Shown here: piece by piece, positions 10,738 to 21,265 of the stretch
How the letters are laid out: each line of letters opens with the position of its first letter
Numbering within the stretch: position 1 is the first letter of the stretch
Notes under the pieces: model-generated
What the model was told of the DNA's origin: nothing
The model's database searches: none
What the model saw: only the letters and a program-made list of their open reading frames with translations
Made by a program: the position numbers and the translations under genes
NCBI GenBank assembly: GCA_019654215.1
Contig: BPDI01000019.1
Span: forward strand, 1-52,611
Length of the DNA stretch: 52,611 bases
Reading direction: 5' to 3'
Origin: Gammaproteobacteria bacterium
GTDB taxonomy: Bacteria; Pseudomonadota; Gammaproteobacteria; Pseudomonadales; Pseudohongiellaceae

Positions 10738-12570
10738 ATGGGCACAGAATTTAAACAAACCAGACGCAGTTTTCTTAAGTCTTCGGCAGCTGTCATTGGA
10801 GGATCTGCAGGGCTCGCAGCCTGCGCCTCTTCAACGAGAACAAGCTCCAGGGCCTCGAATCTTTATCCCCGACACAATGAGCGCACCAAAGGCTGGATGC
10901 GCTTTATATGGGATAAAGCAACCACTGCTGACGACTGGAGCTACTCCGAAGACATCGAACGTCCCTGGGGTATCAATATTCCTAGAGGCGATATTGACTT
11001 TACTATTAGGGATGATCGCCCCCATCCCTGGTGGGATCAGTACAGCTCAGCACCGATGCTGAGTTACCCGCGCTTTGATCTCTCAGATTCTAGTTACGCG
11101 GTAATGTTAATGGCGGATCAAACTCCGGCCTGGCGTGAAGTGTATACCCGAATATTGGATGAACTGGCGATCCGCCATACTTCTTATTGGGCCGCAATAG
11201 ATTGGAATACCTTTATTGGTCCAAGTCCAGATAGAGAGAACTACACCGCTCTGTGGGCGCCTGGATATCAAGCATGGCCAGACCGTGTACGTGGTAATTA
11301 CGACGCGCCGGGGTGGACCGCAAATGGTGTCCAGCCGTGGGGACTGCAACCGGATCCCATTGGTGCTGACGGTAATCTGTTTTTCCGCGGTTGGTTAAAT
11401 CTTCTTCTTTCAATTTATAAGTATGTTTCTGGCGATGACAAATGGGAGCAGCCCTGGGAAATCGCCGGTTACGAAAACGAACACTTCGAGTGGACTCAAC
11501 CACGTATCGTCGAACATCTTCATAGTCAATATAAAGCGCGCCCTGAAGGGCCGCATTGCGAAAACACAAAGATATGGCCTATCTGTAATTCATCCGCAGG
11601 GCTCGGCATGTATCTATCGGATCAATTAGGCGTGACAAATGCCCATGGTGCATTTGAAGATTGGATCGCATTTATGCGTGACAATTACATGGGTATTAAC
11701 GATCAGAATCAAATCGAGTGGATGACCTTGTATTACGATCCGCTGGAAGAATTCAAAGTAAACTTGCCTGGTCCTGCGGCCGGTAACGGCCTGGCCTTTT
11801 ACTTATTGCCTCAATCTCCAGAATTGGCCACGCAAATTTATGATGCCGTTGCCAATGCCAGTGGTTGGCGCGATCCATCAAGGGAAATAGCACCGAGTGC
11901 GCAAGGAATGGTAATTGCCAAAGCGCTAGGTGATTATGAAGTAGCAGAGCGATTAGGAGCCGCAGCCGAGCGAGCCTCCGACCCCAGATGGTTCGGCGAA
12001 AACATGGACAGGTTTGGCTGGTGGTTTAACAACGGCGAACCGTGGCCAAGAGGTCAAGCTTCAGCACAACAGATGATTAATGAGATTGGAGAAGGAAACT
12101 GGATTGAAGCTTTCAAAGTTAAGCATCTTGATAAATACACAGCACCAACTCTTGAAGGCGTAGATTATCCGAACCTGGGTGTGGATACAGCCTGGAATGA
12201 CAAAGAAGCTGGTGTACTTCATATTAGTACTTATGCTGCAGATAGTAACGCTTCAGGTCAGCAGACTAGTTGGCAGATTACTAATCTACCCAATGCCCCA
12301 GAGGTGACGGTCCTCCGTGACGGAACGACCATGAACAATATACAAGTGGTTAATTCAAACACTATTCGAGTTCCAACCGATATCGGCGAGCATAAATATG
12401 AGATAGTCACTGGTTATCATGGACAGGAAGTGGGTTTTGCGCAACCAGATCCGCTAACTGTTGCTAGCGCATCGTCAGCTTCTGCAGTTAGACGTACGGC
12501 TGAACAGAATGCGAAAGCGGCCGAGTCAGTGATGACGAGCAAAGTAACAGGCTGCCCTTGCTGCGCGTAA
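10738..12570 (+). CDS. Tat-exported linalool dehydratase/isomerase (LDI)-family protein with altered active site
   Basis: 610 aa. A twin-arginine signal (QTRRSFLKSSA, hydrophobic core, then AACAS) predicts folded export, possibly as a lipoprotein. The central part matches the LDI (alpha/alpha)6 barrel by eye. RGWLNLLLSIYKYVSGDDKW aligns with the LDI segment GHLNLMYGLYQLVTG. C274-E-x7-C283-N-S aligns with Cys171 and Cys180 of Castellaniella LDI at identical spacing. However, the LDI position His129 is Trp219 here, and the LDI Tyr240 position appears to be Ala. A retained Asp is plausible in WWDQYSS. A C-terminal addition of roughly 130-150 aa looks like a beta-sandwich. Family membership is fairly secure. 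The reaction may be related hydration or isomerisation chemistry, but the lost His and Tyr argue against true LDI. The methyltransferase-like gene follows after 40 bp. Confidence 0.7.
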   Translation: MGTEFKQTRRSFLKSSAAVIGGSAGLAACASSTRTSSRASNLYPRHNERTKGWMRFIWDKATTADDWSYSEDIERPWGINIPRGDIDFTIRDDRPHPWWDQYSSAPMLSYPRFDLSDSSYAVMLMADQTPAWREVYTRILDELAIRHTSYWAAIDWNTFIGPSPDRENYTALWAPGYQAWPDRVRGNYDAPGWTANGVQPWGLQPDPIGADGNLFFRGWLNLLLSIYKYVSGDDKWEQPWEIAGYENEHFEWTQPRIVEHLHSQYKARPEGPHCENTKIWPICNSSAGLGMYLSDQLGVTNAHGAFEDWIAFMRDNYMGINDQNQIEWMTLYYDPLEEFKVNLPGPAAGNGLAFYLLPQSPELATQIYDAVANASGWRDPSREIAPSAQGMVIAKALGDYEVAERLGAAAERASDPRWFGENMDRFGWWFNNGEPWPRGQASAQQMINEIGEGNWIEAFKVKHLDKYTAPTLEGVDYPNLGVDTAWNDKEAGVLHISTYAADSNASGQQTSWQITNLPNAPEVTVLRDGTTMNNIQVVNSNTIRVPTDIGEHKYEIVTGYHGQEVGFAQPDPLTVASASSASAVRRTAEQNAKAAESVMTSKVTGCPCCA

Positions 12571-12610
12571 CCTGATTTATAAATTCTATCTATTAAAAAC
12601 GAGAATCAAA

Positions 12611-13444
12611 ATGGCAAGACTAAAAAGTAGTTGTCTATTTATATTAATAAGCACCTTCTTGCTGAGCTCGACTATATCTGCCGATGACCAAGGCGGCACA
12701 TCAATACTTACCATCGAAGAAATAATGGTGGGTGATCATCGCAGCCCTGCAAACATCGCCCGTAATCAATTTCGCAACCCGATTGAGACCTTGGAGTTTT
12801 TTGGTTTAGAGACGGACATGACTTTGATTGAAATTGGTCCTTCTGGTGCCTGGTATACAGAAATACTTGCTCCTTATATGAGGGATCATGGCCGTTACTA
12901 TGGAGCGCATTTTTCCCCTAATTCGGGCAATGAATTCCAACGGCGTAGTCTGGAAAATTTCGAAGCGAAAATGGCCGCGAATCCAGAGCTATATGGAAAA
13001 GCTATTATTCGTCACTTATTACCGCCAAACGAGAGAGCCATTGGTCCTGTTGAGGGTGCTGACATAGTTTTGACTTTTCGCAATGTGCATAACTGGATGG
13101 CTCGCAACGAAGACGAAGCATTCTTTAATACGTTTTATGATTCCCTAAAGCCTGGGGGAATTCTTGGAGTCGTTGAACATCGTGCGCCGGACAGCGCTTC
13201 TCGTCAGGAAATGATCGACAATGGTTATGTTAGTGAAGCATTCGTTAAAGATGCAACAGCCCGTGCGGGTTTCGAGTTTGTTGCCTCATCAGAAGTCAAT
13301 GCAAATCTAAAAGACACAAAGGATTATGCGGAGGGCGTTTGGACTTTACCGCCGAGTTATAGGTTAGGTGATACTGACAGAGCAAAGTACACTGCCATAG
13401 GCGAGTCCGATCGCATGACCTTAAAGTTCAGAAAACCTCTTTAA
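12611..13444 (+). CDS. Secreted class I SAM-methyltransferase-like protein (COG4798 type)
   Basis: 277 aa with an N-terminal signal peptide (CLFILISTFLLSSTISADD), so predicted periplasmic. The fold region has MTLIEIGPSGAWYTEILAPY in place of the usual glycine-rich SAM loop, GADIVLTFRNVHNWM as the post-motif, and FYDSLKPGGILGVVEHRA as the motif III strand. This is the pattern of the predicted-methyltransferase family COG4798, many of whose members carry signal peptides. SAM is not normally available in the periplasm, so the fold may bind another ligand. The family SAM-loop aromatic/Gly pattern (WPGxGWYTE) is changed to GPSGAWYTE. An AAACGAGAA stretch precedes the ATG. It probably forms an operon with the LDI-family gene. 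Confidence 0.75.
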   Translation: MARLKSSCLFILISTFLLSSTISADDQGGTSILTIEEIMVGDHRSPANIARNQFRNPIETLEFFGLETDMTLIEIGPSGAWYTEILAPYMRDHGRYYGAHFSPNSGNEFQRRSLENFEAKMAANPELYGKAIIRHLLPPNERAIGPVEGADIVLTFRNVHNWMARNEDEAFFNTFYDSLKPGGILGVVEHRAPDSASRQEMIDNGYVSEAFVKDATARAGFEFVASSEVNANLKDTKDYAEGVWTLPPSYRLGDTDRAKYTAIGESDRMTLKFRKPL

Positions 13445-13604
13445 CGGCACTGGCTAAAAACGCACTTCTGCGAGCGCTGAATTCATCGTTAAAAGGGTTA
13501 GTAAATTGTTCACATATCGCTTATATGCGACTTCTTTACTCCGCCCCTTTGCCTCGACTTCAACTCTCTCGCTAACCGTTCAGCTTTTTAAGAGCAATAT
13601 TTAA

Positions 13605-15875
13605 TTGATCAAAATATTTCCAAGTACAGGTTTCTTTCTCCGCAAAATTCTTGCGATATGGTTTTGTGTGTTTCTATTTTCTGCGAGCAACGCTCAGGAA
13701 GTAGTAATTGGTGAAAACACCGATGGCCGAGTGACGGTTCGAGCAACACGTTTCGAGGGTGAGATAAATATAGATGGAGAACTAGATGAATCTATTTACG
13801 AAACCATTGCACCAATTTCAGATTTCATTCAAAACATTCCAACTGAGGGGGCCCCGGCAAGCGAACGAACTGAAGTCTGGGTTTTTTACAATGACGACGC
13901 CATCTATGTCACCGCAAAAAATTACGAATCCGTTCCAGAAGAAGATTGGGTCGCTAATGAAATGCGCCGCGACACTTTTCAGTTGCGTACTAACGATTCG
14001 CTCTCCGTCATGCTCGATACCTTTTTGGATCGGCGCAATGGTGTAGCGTTTTTAGTTTCTCCAATTGGCGGGTTTTCGGATTTTGCGATTTCCAATGAAG
14101 GTGATCGCGGTCGCGGGGTTAATTTCGATTGGAATATCGTTTGGGATTCACGTGTAGGACGGTTCGACGGAGGCTGGACTGTAGAGATGGAAATTCCCTT
14201 TCGCTCATTGCGCTATGATCCGGGCGAAGAACAAACTTGGGGGCTTCAATTTCGCCGAATTATCCGGCGACTTAATGAAGCTTCTTACTTAACCGAAATT
14301 CCGATCTCAGCTACTCTTAGTGGACCTCCTCTCGTCGCTGGTATGTGGCGCATATCAGAAGCTGCCGATTTAACTGAATTGGAAGTCCCCCCGCGCAATT
14401 TTAATATGGAAATAAAGCCTTATGGCTTAGGAACGGTAACTACTAACCGGCTAGCCTCTCCACCCTTTAATGATGATTTCGATGGAGAAGCGGGACTCGA
14501 TGTAAAACTTGGCCTAACGAATAATCTTACTGCAGATTTTACATACAATACCGACTTCGCCCAGGTGGAAGTTGACGAACGCCAGGTAAATCTCACCAGA
14601 TTTAATTTGTTCTTTCCAGAAAAACGAGAGTTCTTTCTCGAAGGTGAAGGCAATTTTGATTTCACTTCCCCACGAACCTTAGATGTTCCAACGATGTTTT
14701 TTAGCCGCCGCATTGGCCTGGAACAGGGCCAGATTGTGCCTATCAATGCAGGCGGAAGATTAACCGGAAAGATTGGGGATTTTGATATTGGTGCTCTAAC
14801 TATAGGTACCGATGGCAGTGGGTTTTGATGGCATAGAATCCACCGAATTTTCTGTACTTCGTGTTAAACGCGATATCTTTAGTCGCAGTCGTGTGGGTAT
14901 GATTTTTACCGACCGCTCAGAATCAACCATTGCAGACGGCTCAAATCAACTGTATGGGATTGATGGCCAGTTTAATTTTCTCGATGATTTTGAAATTAGT
15001 ACCTATGCGGCCAAGACTGATACTCCAGGTCTTTCCGGCATGACAAGAGCTACATGGGCAACTTCTCTTACAATGGGGATCGATACGGACTTGGATCTGG
15101 TTATGTTGTAGTGGAAGATAATTTTAATCCTGAGATTGGATTTAAGCGTCGCGATAATTTCAAACAGTACGATGGCTTTGCCCGATTCAGCCCCCGCATC
15201 ACATCAAGCGATCGAATTCGGCGCTTAGTATTCCTAGCTCATACTGAATCATACTGGTCTGCTGATGAGCAAGAATTAGAAACTCGAGCTCATGGGTTTA
15301 ACTTTACTGCTGAATTCGAACAGGGCGATGCGTTTCAGATCAGATTAAACGATGAGTTTGAAATGCTAACCAAAACATTCAGAATCGCACCTGGTGTTGT
15401 GCTTCAATCTGGTGATTACGACTTCACCAGTTACGAATTTTCCTATCTCTGGGGAACCCAACGTGATTTTAGCGGCAGGCTTTCATATCGCGGCGGTGAC
15501 TTTTGGAGTGGCACTAACAAAGCCATCGGATTTAGCGCCGGTAGAATCGAGTTGTCACCCCAGCTTTCCGTAGAGCCGAGTTACTCAATTAACAAAGTGA
15601 ACCTTCCCGAAGGTGATTTCCAAACCGAACTGGGTCGCGTAAGGGTCACATACACGATTTCGCCGCGCATGTATTTCAGCGGGTTAATGCAATACAACTC
15701 TACCCAAAGCTCATTTAGTACTAACTTCCGTTTTCGTTGGGAATGGGCACCTGGTAGCGAACTCTTTGTTGTCTATAGTGATGATCGTGACACTAATCCA
15801 TTCGATCGCCCTGACAGCTTTGAGCTCCGCAACCGCGGTTGGGCAATAAAAATTAATCGCTTATTTCAAATCTAG
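13605..15875 (+). CDS. DUF5916 outer-membrane protein with CBM9-like N-terminus (frameshifted)
   Basis: About 757 aa after joining three frames (13605-14828, about 14812-15060, about 15054-15875). A TTG start at 13605 is chosen because the signal peptide (ILAIWFCVFLFSASNAQ) begins there and no upstream ATG fits. Residues about 40-250 form a family-9 carbohydrate-binding-like beta-sandwich (INIDGELDESIYETIAPISD, WVFYNDDAIYVTAKN, GWTVEMEIPFRSLRY). The rest, beginning at LEVPPRNFNMEIKPYG, has the alternating polar/aromatic strands of an outer-membrane beta-barrel, including the conserved FFPEKREFFLEGEGNFDF. It ends ..RGWAIKINRLFQI with a terminal aromatic-rich strand. The role is unknown; it is often found beside secreted catabolic enzymes. 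Two indels, likely errors. Confidence 0.8.
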
Positions 15876-15963
15876 CTCCTCAACTTTTTCAATTGAGTTG
15901 TAATTTATTCCGAGAGTGGATTTAATCTTAATTCAGCACCAATTGATGAACTGAGGAAATACG

Positions 15964-16983
15964 ATGAACTCAAGACACTTAGGACTTTTCGTAATTGCTT
16001 TAACAGCTGCCTTTGCGGCTCAAGCTCAGCAAAATACAGTTCTGCCTGACTATCCAAACAACTACACCATGTATGAAGATCTGGTGCAGATGCCTAACGG
16101 ACGACAGATGGGATCGGGGAATGCCATCGACGTGGATTCACAGGGCAATATTTGGGTCTTCGAGCGCTGTGGAGGCAATCAGGGAGCATGCTCTGAAAAT
16201 AATGTCGACCCAATACTCAAGTTCAACCCTGAGGGCGAAATCTTAACTAGCTTCGGCGCGGGCATGTTTGTGTGGCCTCACGGCATAGTCATCGATGATG
16301 ACGACAATCTCTGGATTATCGACGCTGGGGTCATCGATGGCGAAAAAGGCAATCAGATTTTCAAATTTAGTCAGGATGGTGAAATCTTAATAGAACTAGG
16401 CGAGCCAGGTATTCGCGGCGAAGGCCCAGGTGAACTTAATGAGCCTTCCGATCTAGCAATCGGGCCGGATGGGACTCTTTACATTGTGGATGGACATATT
16501 AATCCTGATTCAAATCGTCGCATTGTACACATGACCGCTGAAGGTGAGTTTATCGAGGCCTGGGGTGAGAAAGGATATGGACCATTACAGTTCGAAGGCC
16601 CCCATGGCTTAGCAGTAGACGAACAAGGGAACATATATGTCGGAGACCGCACTAACAATCGTCTACAGATCCTTTATCCCGATGGCAGCCTCAAAGCTAT
16701 TTGGACCCACTTGGGCCGGCCTAGCGGCGTGCGCATCCACGACAATATGCTTTATGTAGTCGATTCAGAATCCCGAGCCGCGGAAGGACTATATGGCTAC
16801 AATCCTGGTTGGCATCGAGGCATTTATGTCAGCACTCTCGATGGAGTGATTACCGATTTCATACCTGATCCAGCACCACATGATGGAACAAGCTTTCCCG
16901 AAGGTATAGCTGTTGACGACAATGGAGTTATCTGGGGCGCAAGTGTTGGAGATCAAAAAGTTACAAAATTTGTAAGAAATTAA
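15964..16983 (+). CDS. Secreted NHL-repeat beta-propeller protein
   Basis: 339 aa with a signal peptide (FVIALTAAFAAQA-QQ). A GAGGA Shine-Dalgarno lies 6-7 bases before the ATG. At least five NHL/YWTD-like blades are visible, each with a pattern like WPHGIVIDDDDNLWIIDAG, EPSDLAIGPDGTLYIVDGH, GPHGLAVDEQGNIYVGDRTN and RPSGVRIHDNMLYVVDSE. The fold is shared with peptidyl-alpha-hydroxyglycine alpha-amidating lyases and lactonases, but I cannot see a definite catalytic set. It follows the DUF5916 gene by 88 bp and precedes the isomerase-like gene by 30 bp on the same strand. Function is undetermined; ligand binding or lactone hydrolysis are possible. Confidence 0.8.
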   Translation: MNSRHLGLFVIALTAAFAAQAQQNTVLPDYPNNYTMYEDLVQMPNGRQMGSGNAIDVDSQGNIWVFERCGGNQGACSENNVDPILKFNPEGEILTSFGAGMFVWPHGIVIDDDDNLWIIDAGVIDGEKGNQIFKFSQDGEILIELGEPGIRGEGPGELNEPSDLAIGPDGTLYIVDGHINPDSNRRIVHMTAEGEFIEAWGEKGYGPLQFEGPHGLAVDEQGNIYVGDRTNNRLQILYPDGSLKAIWTHLGRPSGVRIHDNMLYVVDSESRAAEGLYGYNPGWHRGIYVSTLDGVITDFIPDPAPHDGTSFPEGIAVDDNGVIWGASVGDQKVTKFVRN

Positions 16984-17013
16984 CTACGTAAAAACAGATT
17001 AAGGAAAATCAAT

Positions 17014-17663
17014 ATGTCAGTAGAAGTAGAATTTCATTACGACTTCGGAAGCCCCAATTCTTATTTTAGCCACCGGATCTTTTCCCGGAATCGAAAAAAA
17101 AAACTGGAGAAAAATTTTTAAGTATGTTCCGATTTTGTTAGGCGGCGTATTTAAAGCAACAAAACAAAAAAGTCACCGAGGGAAAACATTTTCGCCGAAG
17201 TTAAGAACAAGAAAGAGTACCAAAGCCGAGAGATAGAGGGGTTTTTATTAAAAAAGCATAGCCCTCGACAAGTACACCCGCAACCCAAAAATTTTCCCGG
17301 GTTTTAAACACTCTGCATCTGTTTGCGGGGGCGCCTGCTATGCATTAGGCAAAGTTTGGGGAAAAACCCGACTATATCAAAAGCCATGTACCAGTGCATG
17401 GGGGAAAACGCGGCCCTTGCCATGGGTGATCCGGGCGCCCATCACTGATGCTCTTATGGAATAGGGTTTTTTACCAGCTCCCAAAAATTGGGGCAATCCC
17501 CCCCAAGACCCAGGGGTTTTAAAACAGTTTCCTGATGAATAGCAGGGACTGTTTTCCGTTGAGAAAGGTAATTTGGGTTTTCACCAACTTTTTTTTGTTC
17601 GTAACAAAAATTTTTTTTTGGTAAGGATGGGTTTTGCGTGATGTAGAAGAAAAAAAATCTTAG
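17014..17663 (+). CDS. 2-hydroxychromene-2-carboxylate isomerase-like DsbA-family protein (heavily corrupted sequence)
   Basis: Glutathione-dependent isomerase or DsbA-like fold. The ATG at 17014, with an AAGGA site upstream, gives MSVEVEFHYDFGSPNSYFSH, the canonical N-terminus with the active-site Ser region. Reading across frames then gives YVPILLGGVFKAT, then EIERFLLKHSLDKYTRNPNFP, the tail pieces KGNFGSPTFFVGNE and FFGKD, and finally DVEEKKS at the TAG (17661-17663). Order and spacing match the HCCA isomerase family, about 200-215 aa. Almost every line has indels and homopolymer runs, so the exact sequence is not trustworthy. It follows the propeller gene in the same direction. Confidence 0.65.
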
Positions 17664-18472
17664 CGCAGCAGTAAAAAAAAAAACCTATTTCATAATAATT
17701 CGTGAGCTAATTTTACTGGCAAAATCCTTTGCTGGCACGTTTTTTTTCTACAAAAAAATGGGGGCAAGGTCGCGGCCCACTATAAATTATGAGATGGGGC
17801 CCCAAAATCAAAACCGATCAAAAATAGCGCCCCAATTAAATTTGGGTTTTCTCTAAATGAGAGGGGGCTGAAAAAGGGCTTTTCCCTTTTACGCGGGGCG
17901 TTTTACCACCTTTTTTTCCAGTGTGAAAAATTTTCGGTAGCAAAACCCCACCATCGCGGGGGGCGGGTTTTCTACCACTAAGGCATCATCTTAAAAAATT
18001 CCCTTCTGCCCCAATCATTTTCCTCCACCTTCAAAAAAAGTCATTAGAAAGTCGTGCGACGACGGGGGCCCCATCGGTATAAAAAAAACTCGAAAGTAGT
18101 TATCTTCGTAAGAAAAAATAAAAACTCGGGCTCAAAAAAATTCGATGGTTAAAATATCATCATAAGAAATACGATCGTATAATTTTGTGTTTTTGGCGGA
18201 AACCCCCCACGGTAGAAAAACTTCTTGTCGGTTGAAAAAAACTCCGACCTCCGTCCCCCGCCGCCAGCTTCGATTGCTTCTTCAACCTGATCATCTGTGT
18301 TTTTCCGATAAGTCCCTCATTAATACCCATTCCCCCAAAACCCTCTGCGAAAACCCCCATTTTCCTGAGCAGCTGGAAAACCCATAAAAAAAAGAACTGC
18401 AATACTCAGTAAAAGAAAAACCCGAGTTTTAAAACAACCAATGATTTAGATAGTGATTGGCGAAATAAAAAT
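17664..18472 (-). other. Unresolved stretch, possibly a secreted protein gene on the minus strand
   Basis: Inside the corrupted block, between two recognised genes. On the minus strand near 18430-18340 a hydrophobic segment reading roughly LLSIAVLFFMGFPAAQ resembles a signal peptide. It is followed by short readable pieces (NTDDQVEEAIEAGG near 18300-18240, FSTDKKFFYRG near 18230). No family is recognised and the frame changes every few dozen bases. A downstream partner of the dehalogenase gene is possible but not shown. Confidence 0.3.
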
Positions 18473-19430
<958 letters not shown>

Positions 19431-19580
19431 TGTGTTCCCCGGTTGTTTCAAAGAAACTCGAGCATAAACCGTGAACTTTTACATTTCAATTACGACCATT
19501 TGATCAAGTTCTTAGTTATTAGTATTCTCCCCTTCCACACTTAATCCAGACACCAATAAGAAATATGGGGGAAGGCTGGA

Positions 19581-21217
19581 ATGACAATGCAAAAAACGCC
19601 GCTACTAATGTCTCGAATATTAGGCCGTGGCGCGGTACTGGATCCGGATATTGAAGTCGTTACTCAGCAAGCTGATGGCACTCACCGACAAACACTAAAA
19701 CAAACCTGGGATCGCGCTAATCGGGTTGCTCATGCTTTGAAAAACCATGGCATAGAGGTAGGTGATCGAATTGGGAGCTTTATGTGGAACAACTATTACC
19801 ACCTGGAACTGTACCAAGGTGTTCCTTCAATGGGGGCTGTTTTGCACACATTAAACATAAGGCTCTCTCCGGCGGACCTGGAATACATCATTAATCATGC
19901 TAATGATCGAGTTATTTTCGCTGATGAGGATCTACTTCCATTGTTAGAACCTCTCGGGGACAAGATTCCTTGTGTTGAGTTCTAGTTATCTGTCGTCATG
20001 GTGAAGGTGGTGAAAGCACTTTCAAAAATCAGATCGATTATGACGACTTTATAAAAGATCAACCGACTGAATATGATTGGCCAGAAATCGATGAGAATGC
20101 TCCTATGGGTCTCTGCTACACCTCTGGGACGACAGGTAAACCCAAAGGAGTTATGTACACAAATAGATCAACTTACTTGCATACCTTGACCGAATCCCTA
20201 ACCGATTCCATGGGATTATCCTCTTTGGACTCACTCTTAGGAATCGTTCCTATGTTTCACGCCATGGGTTGGGGATTACCATTCGCTGCTTCCATGTTGG
20301 GTTGTAAACAAGTAATGCCACATCGATTCATGCTGCCTGATGTATTCCTTAAGCTAATGCAAGAAGAGGGAGTCACGGTCTCGGCCGGTGTGCCAACTAT
20401 CTGGCAGGGAGTGCGGGCGACGCTCGAAGCGGATCCTGATAAATATGACCTCAGCATTCTTAGTCGCATGACTTGCGGCGGATCAGCTCCACCTTTAGAG
20501 ATGATGCGTTGGTACTGGGACAAATTTAATGTAGAAATGATTCAAGGTTGGGGTATGACCGAAACCAATCCTCTTGGCACCCTTTCGCGTAAGGTTTCTA
20601 AACGATCTCAGATTGGCATGTCTGAAGATGAGCAGTTTGAAAACGTCGCTAAAGCAGGTCTTGCTATGGCAGGTCTCGAAATCGAAATTTTCGACGAAGA
20701 ATGGAATCGCCTACCCCATGATGGTGAGGCCGTTGGTGAACTTTGCATTAAGGGCGCCTGGATTGCATCTGAGTATTTTAATGATCCGCAACCAGACAAA
20801 TTTCACGATGGCTGGCTAGTAACAGGTGACGTTGCCAAGATCGACCCTGAGCAATACATCATTATTTCTGACCGCTCTAAGGATTTGATTAAATCCGGTG
20901 GAGAATGGATTTCATCAGTGGATTTAGAAAACCACATCGTTGCCATGCCGGGAGTTGCTCAAGCAGCAGTAGTAGCACAACCTCATCCGAAGTGGGATGA
21001 GCGGCCGGTTGCTTTGGTTGTCATGAATGAAGGATCTGAGCTTAATGCTGATGCGGTAATAGAACATTGCAGCAGCATCTTTGCTAAATGGCAATTACCG
21101 GACGAAGTTGTCGAAACTGACAACATTCCTTTAACTTCAACTGGCAAGATTGATAAGAAAGCAATCAGAGCCAGACTTAAAGATGAAAGTTATCAACTTC
21201 CTGATTTAAGAGGATAA
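19581..21217 (+). CDS. Long/medium-chain acyl-CoA ligase (AMP-forming, one frameshift)
   Basis: Activates a carboxylic acid to its CoA thioester with ATP; cytosolic or membrane-associated. About 545 aa after fixing one frameshift near 19980, where CVEF would continue as [12 protein letters not shown]. Motifs in order: P-loop [26 protein letters not shown], the A5 motif [13 protein letters not shown], the A7 region [13 protein letters not shown], the A8 motif [16 protein letters not shown], and the A10 lysine in [14 protein letters not shown]. The sequence type matches ligases used for medium to long and branched fatty acids. The stop is followed 15 bp later by a strong terminator. Likely the entry step for the beta-oxidation enzymes encoded at 23.7-28.3 kb. 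Confidence 0.9.
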
Positions 21218-21231
21218 AAATCTAATTTAAT

Positions 21232-21256
21232 AAAAAGGGCCGACGGCCCTTTTTTA
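21232..21256 (+). terminator. Rho-independent terminator (bidirectional)
   Basis: AAAAAGGGCC-GAC-GGCCCTTTTTT: a five-base GC stem with a three-base loop, flanked by A and T runs. It sits between the stops of the convergent acyl-CoA ligase (21217) and secreted protein (21266) genes, so it can serve both. Confidence 0.92.
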
Positions 21257-21265
21257 TTCTCAAAA

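Noticed and set aside
15876..15960. Weak CTCAA/TTGAG hairpin after the DUF5916 gene
   Set aside because: Stem too short and AT-rich to call a terminator with confidence.
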